Below are positions 56,221 to 64,000 of a stretch of DNA of 64,000 bases, piece after piece (the stretch's first letter is position 1; every line of letters begins with the position of its first letter). The notes beneath the pieces are model-generated. The model worked only from the letters and a program-made list of their open reading frames with translations. It was not told the DNA's origin and searched no databases. This stretch comes from Irpex lacteus. Taxonomy: Eukaryota; Basidiomycota; Agaricomycetes; Polyporales; Irpicaceae. Both the position numbers and the translations under genes were made by a program. The stretch lies in the NCBI GenBank assembly GCA_001986395.2, contig MQVO02000010.1:248001-312000 (forward strand), in the 5' to 3' direction.

Positions 56221-57698
56221 CGAGACAACTTGTAAGCATTGCACATGAGGAGAAGAGTCTACTACTTTTGCGTACCTGAAATACATCGTGCACAGTCTTC
56301 ATATGCTTCTCAAGAAGATCCTGACGCGTAAATGTCTTGACACATATTTTGCAGGCTAATCCATCCGTGTAGGGAACACGAGCTGTCCAAGCAAGCCACA
56401 GTCAGTAACTCCTGGTAAGCTCCAGCCCTCAAACAACACCTACCGGATACGCCTGGTTGGCTCGCTATCTCTATACCAGACGTCACCATGACCTTTACGT
56501 CCGGTATTATGACTTCTTCTCTGCTTGTGTCGGAGTTGTCCACACTTGTGGATGGACAAACATCGCCTTCCGGATCAGAAGATGGTAGATCGGTTGCTGG
56601 TCCCGTGTCGAGGTTGCCCGTAATCGTAAGCGGCTTATTATTGCTTATGATATTGGATAGTGGTTCGTCCGCTGGGACGGTTACTCCTTGTTGACTGTTT
56701 TTATCGATTACGGTAGACTGAGTCGACTCTGATATTTCATAAGGTACGGCCCTACCCTGTGCAGGGGTGTTTTCTAGCTGCACTCGACGCAATCGCGGTC
56801 GGTGGTGCCGTTGAGAAAAGCACATATCAGCGTAATCTCGACGGAATAGCCAATCCATGCGAGTGGTCTGTATGGATTCAAACCATCCGAGACAGAGTAA
56901 ACTATGCGTGTCATGTGTTAACCAGATTATGAGGGGTTCTATAGATATACGTACGCGATGGCCATGATTGAACCCATGATGAAATCCAGGGTATTCGACA
57001 GTATTGCTCTGCCGTGATAAGTGACAACGGTTTTCGCAATTCCAAGAGACAAAGTCACGACAATATTGATGATACGGTAGCCAGTGATCTTGATCAGCAG
57101 TGGAGGTCTGTGTCCGTAGCCCCCCGTATCTAGTGAGTGTGAATTCAAGTTGATCTAATGAACAACTCATGGGCGATTTGAACGTTACGCACCGTCTAGT
57201 AAAGTCAGCTGCGTTGCTGGAGGTGCCGATGCGACACTTGATGTACTAGAAACTTGGAGGTCATTTAGTTACCAGGCATAGCCAGCAATGCCACAAATAC
57301 TTACTGAGATCGGAGCGTGGCGGGTAGTCGAAAGTATAGGGATTATCAGAATGATAGGTTTGCGAGATCGTTCGATCAGAGTTGTGCCGAGGCAAGCTAG
57401 GCGCAGCATCATTCAAGTTTAAGTTAGCAATATCCGAGCGTATAATGAGCTGCTGGAGAAAACACCTGTCGCGAATGATCACAGTGGGTGGTGGTGTGGC
57501 GATGATGTGAGCATCATCAGATGAATTTTCCTGGTCGGTCGTGCGGTCTTCTCCGACAGCATGAAGTGTCTGGATGTGGGAGCTGGTGCGGCCTTGTCCA
57601 TGAGACGCGACGAGTGCTGCCAACTGGTCGACGTGCTCTCGACTGGATGCGTCCTGGGAGACCGTTTCGCCAGGGTCCGAGTATAGGGTTGAGCTCAT
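55920..57698 (-). CDS. Two-helix membrane domain protein joined to three C2H2 zinc fingers
   Basis: Seven or eight exons on the minus strand. Exon 1 (ATG at 57698) encodes MSSTLYSDPGETVSQDASSR to YPPRSDLSN (GTATTT donor). A short exon gives SSVASAPPATQLTLLD. The membrane exon reads GHRPPLLIKITGYRIINIVV, with a second helix LDFIMGSIMAIA spliced to LLCLGWFES and WLFRRDYA; this resembles a widespread Agaricomycete two-helix family of unknown role. A long polar linker follows. After a GTAGGT...GGACAG intron comes finger 1 (CKICVKTFTRQDLLEKHMKT-VH). A second pair of introns leads to finger 2 (CEICGRASFKNLYEVRRHIE) and finger 3 (CELCGRMYTRQDLVKKHMKI-VH). It ends at 55920. All junctions keep frame. 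The combination suggests a membrane-tethered DNA-binding factor, but this is inference. Confidence 0.68.
56221..56484. repeat. Tandem duplication, unit B
   Basis: Starts cgagacaacttgtaagcatt, directly abutting unit A. Shared stretches include gatcctgacgcgta, gctgtccaagcaag and tacgcctggt. It contains finger 1 with its flanking introns and the end of the linker exon (SQPGVS). Confidence 0.75.
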
Positions 57699-58960
57699 GG
57701 AGAGGATGTGTTGTATTTGGATACAAGATAGTTGAGGCAACACATATATAAATGGTCCTTGCATCGCCTCCCAACCTCATATGGCATGCACATCACCGTG
57801 ACAGTCCTGCATACACACCTGTGAAGGTACGGAGATGCGCGGAGTCCAGCACGGCCTGTGGAACTTACATAGCACAAGCTGTCCACATATCATGATGGCG
57901 CCTGACCGAGGTTCCTTCTGTTTCCAGACATGCTCATTTTTAAACCAATCCACCTAATCTATCCTCCTACGGTACGTCGATAAGTATTGTAATGCACTCT
58001 GTCTGAGCGTAGTCACGACGTACCCGGGCCGAAGCAGGCACATGGACTGGAGAAGCTGCCTCTGCAGCTGCCTCAAGCTGAGGTCATGCAAAATCCATCT
58101 ATGAGCGGCTTCGAGGCTTCTTTTCGTGAACGTGCCTTTCTTCTCGGAACACAATACTAAACAAGAGATAATCAATGAGCAGTTCTAAACCGTAGTTCAC
58201 TCGAAACAGACCAAACAGATGCAATACGCGTCAATCTTACATACCGGCCAATGCTCTTCCTGAGAACAATCTGAGTGTGCTATTAGCGTTCCTGAAGCCT
58301 CGAGGTGCTAATAACACGCTCAGAAATGGCTGTGAAGTTAAGAATAGAATGCAAACAACGTTGACACGCACACATTGTAACAAGTAGAGCGTACCTATGC
58401 CATCCTGATCTCCCTCAGGTTGTAGGCCTGCTGTAGGGGTTCCTTTGTAAAACAAGGAGAAGGGACAGAGCGTCCAAGAGCCAAAGTTTGACCTTCGCCA
58501 GCCATAGATATCAATGTAAACAACAAAGAGCTAATGAGCGATCCCAAGGTCGTGATTGAAGTGGCGGTTAGTGAGTGGTGTAGCACTGAGGGTCGCCGGT
58601 GCCAGTAACGTGTAGGCGCTCCACTGCTCGACGTAAAAGGCAAGCATTACAGTTCATCGACGTTCAACGTTCAACGTTCATCACTGGCATAACGACTTTT
58701 CACCGTGATTTCCATCTACTTGCTCTTTTAATGCTCGAGATAGAAGAAATTCGACGTTAACATTTAGCTCACGGACGCCACGGAGTCAATATCCAAATAA
58801 TTGGAAGTACTTACCATACTCAAAGGGCAGCCTTCAAGCCTGAGCTTCAAACACCAACGTACTAACCCACTGGCATACGGACTGAACACGATAGTACATC
58901 AGGTAACACGACGCGCGACTCATCCCAGTGCACATGCAAACCAATAGCTACCAACACAAC
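57699..58960. other. Poorly resolved interval
   Basis: Contains the promoter of the zinc-finger gene, a possible small gene (see 57954-58321) and, near 58654-58680, three close copies of gttcaacg-type units (cgttcaacgttcaacgttca). No other feature is supported. Confidence 0.35.
57954..58321 (-). CDS. Possible hypothetical protein fragment, 2 exons
   Basis: A minus-strand exon beginning PFLSVLLAPRGFRNANSTLR after a TTCACAG acceptor ends at a GTATGT donor. It splices through a TTGTTTAG acceptor, in frame, to LCSEKKGTFTKRSLEAAHRW and closes as YLSTYRRRID at 57954. The splice signals are good, but I could not find a frame-consistent 5' exon: candidates upstream at 58400-58640 meet stops. It may be a decayed gene or a mis-read. 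No family recognised. Confidence 0.25.
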
Positions 58961-59807
58961 TCAACAAGAAACAGGCTCAGCACGCCTCGCCGCCTCACGC
59001 GCAAGCCCCTCCGCTACCAAATTAAACCGCCTCTCGACAAGCCAAAACCCGATCTTGATCGACAGCTCCCGCTCCTGGTCGTCTACCATGGCGTTCAGCC
59101 TCTTGAACAGATCCAAGTTGGGCGGCTCCTTTCCTGAGGCATCGTGCCAGTTGTTTTTCTGTGACACATTGTAGCACAAGAACGCAAAATCAGCATGATG
59201 CGCGTACGAAACGAAACGCGAAGAACTGGATACTCGCCCGCCACTCTGGAAACCACTCCGTCATGCCTTTGACGACATACTCCGAATCCGTCACAACCAC
59301 CCACTCCTTCTTCGTCTCCCTCCTCCCACCAGCACTGGTGTGTTGCGTCCCCCCACATTCAGCTCCACCACTTTCCCCCTTGCTCACCACATCCCTCACC
59401 CGCGCGACACCCTCAATCGCAGCCAACACCTCCGCCCTCTGGCTCAACCTCTTAATCCACGAAGCGTGTCTTGCAGCTCTTCCACTCACAGGCTCAGATC
59501 ACGTCAACCCCTCCTTTGTACCCGCCGTGCAGCCCACGCCCGCGCGAGGTCCTTCTTGCCCGTTACTATTGTTAGTGCATGCGGAGGTGAAGATAAGCGG
59601 GAAGTGGTGGCAGCATTTGGTTTCTGAGTCGTCTTCGGTGAGGGTGTGGGCGCAGCAGTAGAGAAAGTGTTGGGAGCAGGATGGGCAGGTTGTGATTAGC
59701 TGGGATGTGGGGAGCTGGAGGAGGGTTGGGCAGAGGGTGAGTTTTCTGTCGGGAGTGATTCCGAGTTTTTTGTCTTGGCAGAGGGGTGGGTGCGAGAGTG
59801 TTCGCAT
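58961..59807 (-). pseudogene. RNase H-domain gene, decayed
   Basis: The minus strand encodes pieces of a fungal RNase H protein. The Cys-rich lead-in and strand 1 read SCSQHFLYCCAHTLTEDDSE and HFPLIFTSACTNN, then RAGVGC. After a TGA at 59499-59501 the same frame continues: RAARHASWIKRLSQRAEVLA with AIEGV, and KKEWVVVTDSEYVVKGMTEW. A GTATCC...TCACAG intron leads to NNWHDASGKEPPNLDLFKRL and IGFWLVERRFNLVAEGLARE, closing at 58961. Family members usually have T-D-G at the first catalytic Asp; here the position reads T-S, so the key residue is missing. Together with the in-frame stop this indicates a non-functional copy, unless an unseen intron removes the stop. The second catalytic region (TDSEYVVKG) is intact. 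Confidence 0.65.
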
Positions 59808-60476
59808 TTAGATGGGGGTATTTGGGTATCTGGAATGCGAGAAGGGGAGAGGATGTCTGAAGCGAGGGAAGATGGTAGTGTGCCACTGGCAGTGCAGCGT
59901 TCCGATTTCTTTAACAGAGTATCTTAAGTGCTACAGGCGCAACCAGTACAAGGAGGCGGTGCGGCTCGGTAGGTGCACGTTGTTATAGAGATTACAATAC
60001 TATACACAATCATGTAATGATCAGAGGAGCTAGGAGTGGTGAAGAAGACGTACAGTAAAGCGGGGGAGTCAGTGCCAGTGGTCAGTCGGATGATACTCTA
60101 TCGTCACCTCCCTCGTCTTCGGCATCTTCAGGTGGTACGAGGAGAAGCCGGCTTATGAGGTTCCAAGCAACGCTTTGAAGGGGGTACTGGGGGTATAAAA
60201 TGGGTACGGGTATCTTCGTTGTGCAATACAGTCGGTATCTTCATGGTATAATACAGTATATGCGCGTCTGGTTCGAGACTATTACTGCGGCTCCTAGTAC
60301 TAGCATTGGGTCCATCCTGGAATAATTTCAAAGAGCATAAAATCATGGTAACGGTAGGAATCGATACATGCTTACCATAGACACATTCACATCGCTGTCA
60401 ATAGCATACAGTCGGTCACTGCTGTGATGATCTATGTTCTTTAGCTTGAGGTCCTAACGGGGCTGCGACGATTGAT
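59808..60476. other. Interval with a short direct repeat
   Basis: No gene is supported. Two adjacent 25-bp imperfect copies of ggtatcttc...aatacagt lie at about 60208-60232 and 60233-60257. The remainder is unremarkable AT/GC-mixed DNA. Confidence 0.4.
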
Positions 60477-60707
60477 CTAACATACGAACGGATCCATCTT
60501 TCTGTGTATAGCACCAATAAAACACCACATACCATCCTTCTCCTTCGCGAGTCGTTCCGCCGCTGCAGCGTCCGCAGCGTCAAGATCCCTATACCGCTTA
60601 TGCCCCTGCCATGTCGACTTCGGGAGCATGGTCTTCCTCCCAGGTCCGCACTTTCTACACTCGCATAACCTGTCAGTTGATCGCGGGATACGGTCCTCTC
60701 TTGGCAT
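60477..60707 (-). pseudogene. Transposase-like N-terminal zinc segment (fragment)
   Basis: A 76-codon minus-strand frame starting MPREDRIPRSTDRL contains CECRKCGPGRKTMLPKSTWQ followed by GHKRYRDLDAADAAAAE. A short C-x-C-x2-C segment followed by a W-x-x-H motif close to the N-terminus is typical of KDZ/Plavaka-like transposases of Agaricomycetes. No transposase core (D-D-E) follows in any frame. It is most likely an element remnant, or a small gene derived from one. Confidence 0.35.
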
Positions 60708-60997
60708 TCTCTGTGTGTGCTGGTGGTTGCTGGTAAGATGATAGAGACGAGTGTGGATAGGACGCGCATATAGTCACGAATTAATTCTGCGGCTGTGACA
60801 GTAGCACGTGCAAATTGTGACAGATCGCGTATCGTGACATACACGCGGAAGCTAAACCAACCCGTAAACACGTTCTCCTCTGGTCCCTAACCAGGCCTCA
60901 CCCAAAACGGCAAACTTCGTGTACTCACTCTCCGAATCTTCACAGCTTTACGTCTCCATCAATCACACAGCTGCAACCGTGATTTACCAACCCACCG

Positions 60998-62686
60998 ATG
61001 TCCACCCACCTAACCACCTCCCCCTCCTTCCTCCAAACAGCCCCGCGCCTCCCCCTCGAACTAATCCACCTAATCCTCACCCACCTCTCCCCCTCAACAG
61101 ACAAGCCAACCCTCTCCACATGCACCCTCGTCCACCCCTCCTGGTCCACTTTCGCGCGTCGCCTCCTCTTCTCTCACGTCCGCCTCGACGCGCTAACAAT
61201 GCCCACCCGCCCCCACGACGACTTCACGCACATCAACATGCCTGACTTCCCCTCCTTCCTCGAATTTATGCGAGATAACCCGCTCCTTGCGAGTAGTCTC
61301 ACCGATCTAGAAGTAACGGGGTTCGTGAGGGACGGGTGGAAGGAGATGCCCAGCGCTATCGAGGGAGAGGCTGAGGATGGAGAGGGAGAGGAGGGAGCGG
61401 GTATGTGGGGCCGTATGGAACTTGACGTGTACGACGAGTTCGACTGGGAATGGGACTGGGACACCCACCAACTAGCCGACGCACCTACCTCCTGCCGCTG
61501 GACCAAACTCCCCCTCCCATTCCTCCACTCCATCCTAGGTCTCTCCTCTCCCTCTCTCTTCCCCCGTCTGCAATCTCTATCCCTAAACTCGCTGTTCATC
61601 GAATTCGACGTTCAATGGTATAGTAGCAGTGGTGGTATTGGTGGAGGAGGAGGGATGCCGATGAATCTGGAGAGTCTAGCGTTAAGAGAGGTAGGCACAA
61701 CAGCGAATACGACGCGTGCCCTGCTGTACCTCCTCAACGCGTTCAACCCCCTGCACCTCACCCTCTCCTTCCTCCCCACATCCGACGCCCCATCCCCGCA
61801 CCTCCTCCTCCCTTCCCACTCCTCCCCAGCGGACCTCGCATCCATCCTCACCTCGAAACGCACGACATCCCTAGAGATCTCCAACGCATCCAACTTACTC
61901 GAAATAATACGAGCTGCACCGACGTTCACTGCTAATATCACACGATTGGAGATACATATTAGGGAAGCGTGCGAAGTGACCGCCCTCGCAAACTTGTTGA
62001 AGACGAGCGTCGGACGCCAACTACGCGAGTTGAGTTTGGATCTGAAGCCAGCATGCTACCTCTCAAAACCAGAAGTCCACATCGACCGTACGTCCCCTCC
62101 CTCCCCCCTCCCCCTCCCCTTCCCCTTTACTCACACCCCCCTCCTAGACCAAACATACCTCACCCTCACACACACCCTAACCCTCTTCCCCTGCCCCCAC
62201 CTGCGTACTCTCTCCCTCTCCCTCCTCACCTCCTTCTCCTACTCCGGCTCCACAACCGCTTTGGACTGCACACCCCATTTACTGGGGACGTTGAATAGGG
62301 GTGTGGAGGAGGTGAGGATGGTGCTGGGGTTTCCGTTTGTGGTGCAGGCGGCGGTTGTTAATGCTGATTGGAGTGGTGTTGTTTGGGCGCTGGTTAGGGT
62401 GTGCGGGTCTGCGAGTGGTAACGGTCGCCTGGGTGAAGGTGGCAAGAGGGCAGTAGGAGATGGAAAAGCTGGACGCAGAGGCGAATCCGAACGCTCAACC
62501 CTACCATCACTACTACCCTCGCGAGGACTCGGAGGAACAGGCACGACGGGAGTGAAACGAGTAACACTCATCGTACAGAACGACGGCGCCCGGATCGGGG
62601 AGGAAGAGAGAAGGAACGTGGAGATGTTGTTCGAGGAGAAGTTTTGGTTGATTAGGGATGTTTTGAGTGTTGAGTTTGATCCTTGA
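60998..62686 (+). CDS. F-box-domain protein, single exon (562 aa)
   Basis: Uninterrupted frame starting MSTHLTTSPSFLQTAPRLPL. The F-box is RLPLELIHLILTHLSPSTDK with STCTLVHPSWSTFARRLLFS, a typical Skp1-binding pattern, at residues about 17-60. An acidic insert (EGEAEDGEGEEGAG) and Leu-rich segments resembling degenerate LRRs follow (LPLPFLHSILGLSSPSLFPR; LLKTSVGRQLRELSLDL). A Gly/Arg-rich insert precedes the C-terminal VKRVTLIVQNDG and LIRDVLSVEFDP. Expected to be an SCF substrate receptor; target unknown. Its C/T-rich codon use on the coding strand generates several long but meaningless opposite frames. Not closely related to family A. Confidence 0.85.
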   Translation: MSTHLTTSPSFLQTAPRLPLELIHLILTHLSPSTDKPTLSTCTLVHPSWSTFARRLLFSHVRLDALTMPTRPHDDFTHINMPDFPSFLEFMRDNPLLASSLTDLEVTGFVRDGWKEMPSAIEGEAEDGEGEEGAGMWGRMELDVYDEFDWEWDWDTHQLADAPTSCRWTKLPLPFLHSILGLSSPSLFPRLQSLSLNSLFIEFDVQWYSSSGGIGGGGGMPMNLESLALREVGTTANTTRALLYLLNAFNPLHLTLSFLPTSDAPSPHLLLPSHSSPADLASILTSKRTTSLEISNASNLLEIIRAAPTFTANITRLEIHIREACEVTALANLLKTSVGRQLRELSLDLKPACYLSKPEVHIDRTSPPSPLPLPFPFTHTPLLDQTYLTLTHTLTLFPCPHLRTLSLSLLTSFSYSGSTTALDCTPHLLGTLNRGVEEVRMVLGFPFVVQAAVVNADWSGVVWALVRVCGSASGNGRLGEGGKRAVGDGKAGRRGESERSTLPSLLPSRGLGGTGTTGVKRVTLIVQNDGARIGEEERRNVEMLFEEKFWLIRDVLSVEFDP

Positions 62687-62898
62687 TTGGTGGGTGGAGG
62701 TGGAGGGTTGGGGGGTATTGGTTGGAAGATATATCAAGGAGGCCGCATATGCATACACGAGTGCGCACGGACAGAGATGCACAGATGGATTCGGAAGGTT
62801 GTTGTTGTACTATCACATTACATGGGTATATCCTACAAACTAATTATACATGTACATCATTTCCGCGGCTCCTTATTGCCATGCCATATCCTTCTACT

Positions 62899-63738
62899 CT
62901 ACAAGTTCCCAGCAGTTGACTTTCCACCTTCGGGATACACACCTCCAACATGTCCATTCCCAGACTCAATCGGCGCAGTCGTCGCCGGCACCTCTCCCGG
63001 CTTCGTCGTCGTCGTCGTAGCACCACCAACAGCTGCACTCGCCGCATTCGTCAATTTCTCGACGTGTGGCTGGATGGTAGCCTTCGCAGTCTCGTAGTGC
63101 GGCTGGGCAGCCTGTTTGGCCGCCTCGACGTGCGGAGCGGCGGCGGAAGACGCAGCGTTGATGGCTGATTTGGCAGTCTCGACGGCGGTACCCGCTGCGG
63201 ACGTTAGGGTGTCGTATACACCTTGACCGTTGGCAGTGGTAGACGTGTTGGTAGTCGATGTGGTACCATTGGTTGTACCGGATATCGACGACGGCAGGTA
63301 TGACTACACAAAGTACTATTATGAGTTCTTCGAACAATGACAATGACAAGGAGATGAGGATAACTTACAGCAGCGGTGGCCAACGCAGACCCAGCAATCT
63401 CGCGAGCCTGTTGTACGTAGCCTTGTGTGCTCGCTTGCCCTTCAGCAACAGCTTCGTCTGTCTTCTGCGCAAGACCCGCCTCGAGGTTGTTGATCGCTAC
63501 GCCAGTCGCAGGCACCTTGTACTATCACACATCATCAGCATCCACGTTCACTCAAGTAGAGAGACATAGAGGAGAGGAAACACACCTGAGCGGCCTTGGC
63601 AGCATCGTCAGCAGCAGAGTGCACCTGCTGCGCGTTCTTCTCGACAGTGTTCTGCAGCTCGGCAGTCGACGTTTCGGACGCGGCCCACGCTGCCGTGGTC
63701 TCGAAACGAGCATCAGCTGGTCCAGTAGCAGAAGCCAT
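62899..63738 (-). CDS. LEA-like amphipathic-helix protein
   Basis: Three exons. Start at 63738: MASATGPADARFETTAAWAA, with ELQNTVEKNAQQVHSAADDA. After GTGTGT...TGATAG: VPATGVAINNLEAGLAQKTD and STQGYVQQAREIAGSALATA. After GTAAGT...TGTGTAG: SYLPSSISGTTNGTTSTTNT, then AAPHVEAAKQAAQPHYETAK and IQPHVEKLTNAASAAVGG. It ends TAGNL at 62899. Ala/Lys/Glu/Gln-rich 11-residue-like helical repeats without Cys or Trp-rich core resemble LEA group 3 and perilipin-like proteins, which coat membranes or protect against drying. Thus a stress-protective or lipid-coating role is plausible but inferred from composition. About 240 aa. Confidence 0.82.
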
Positions 63739-63850
63739 TATGTCGTTGATTAAAGGTTGAAGAGAGATGAGGATGAGAGTTGTTTGTGATGTGGTGCGAG
63801 ATGAGAGTGGGTAAAAAGGTAAAGTGCAGTAGCGAGGACTCTCGACGCGT

Positions 63851-63860
63851 CTTTATATAC
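63851..63860 (-). promoter_or_regulatory. TATA-like box of the LEA-like gene
   Basis: The reverse complement gives gtatataaag about 115 bp upstream of the ATG at 63738. A CCCCT (STRE-type) motif lies near 63897-63901. Stress elements near a LEA-like gene would fit, but CCCCT is short and common. Confidence 0.4.
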
Positions 63861-64000
63861 GTGAACCCAAAAATCACTGTGACGTCAACGCAGTGGCCCC
63901 TCTCCGCACGTCATTTCCCCTCCAGCCATGATGGATGATGCTTTGATGCACCATGGCACAGGCTAAGTGACGGACGCCACAAAGTGGCTCCTGCCTTTTG

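Noticed and set aside
61174..62571. Minus-strand frames opposite the single-exon F-box gene
   Set aside because: The C/T-rich coding strand yields A/G-rich complements with few stops; the F-box frame alone shows domain structure.
1..64000. CRISPR arrays, bacterial operons, integrated virus or intact transposon
   Set aside because: No regularly spaced direct repeats, no prokaryotic-type gene runs, and no reverse transcriptase, integrase or transposase core was found in any frame I read.

Overview
The window is nuclear DNA of a filamentous basidiomycete, most likely an Agaricomycete. Genes are split by many short introns of about 48-65 nt with GTRNGT donors, CTNAC-type branch points and AG acceptors. 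Base composition is near 50% GC. Gene content also fits: many F-box-like proteins, SURF1/Shy1, Sla2, Rrp1, Bdp1, MAPEG and DHA1-type transporters. The two intact tRNA genes both carry an intron after the anticodon. I see no prokaryotic, organellar or viral segment.

Layout. 1-3.2 kb: two minus-strand serine-rich unknown genes and SHY1/SURF1. 3.35-7.2 kb: SLA2/END4 on the plus strand, divergent from SHY1. 7.5-10.7 kb: a large Ser/Pro-rich protein. 10.7-14.2 kb: the longest gene-poor stretch. 14.2-19.2 kb: three tandem MDR-family (ToxD-like) oxidoreductases. 19.4-21.9 kb: a DUF3292 membrane protein. 22-31.8 kb: two members of an F-box-like family, 5-hydroxyisourate hydrolase, a Ser/Pro-rich protein, a MAPEG protein and a second type of F-box protein. 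32.2-36.8 kb: tRNA-Ile, an aspartic protease and RRP1. 37.2-41.7 kb: a proline-rich protein with a split CxxC pair, and BDP1 of TFIIIB. 42.2-46 kb: the third F-box-like paralogue, tRNA-Phe and a ricin-B-like beta-trefoil protein. 46.1-50.8 kb: two tandem MFS drug-type transporters. 51.9-53.6 kb: a FAD monooxygenase. 54.7-64 kb: accessory-looking DNA with a small Cys/His-rich gene, a membrane protein joined to C2H2 zinc fingers, a decayed RNase H gene, a transposase-like fragment, a large F-box protein and an amphipathic LEA-like protein.

Housekeeping genes (SHY1, SLA2, RRP1, BDP1, HIU hydrolase) are interleaved with expanding families (MDR x3, F-box-like x3, MFS x2). There is no evident biosynthetic cluster: the MDR, MFS and FAD genes are 30-35 kb apart. 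The most unusual item is the gene at 55.9-57.7 kb. It joins a two-helix membrane domain to C2H2 fingers that lie in two abutting tandem copies of the same DNA. Exon boundaries were assigned by eye from splice signals and reading frame; no search or RNA evidence was available.
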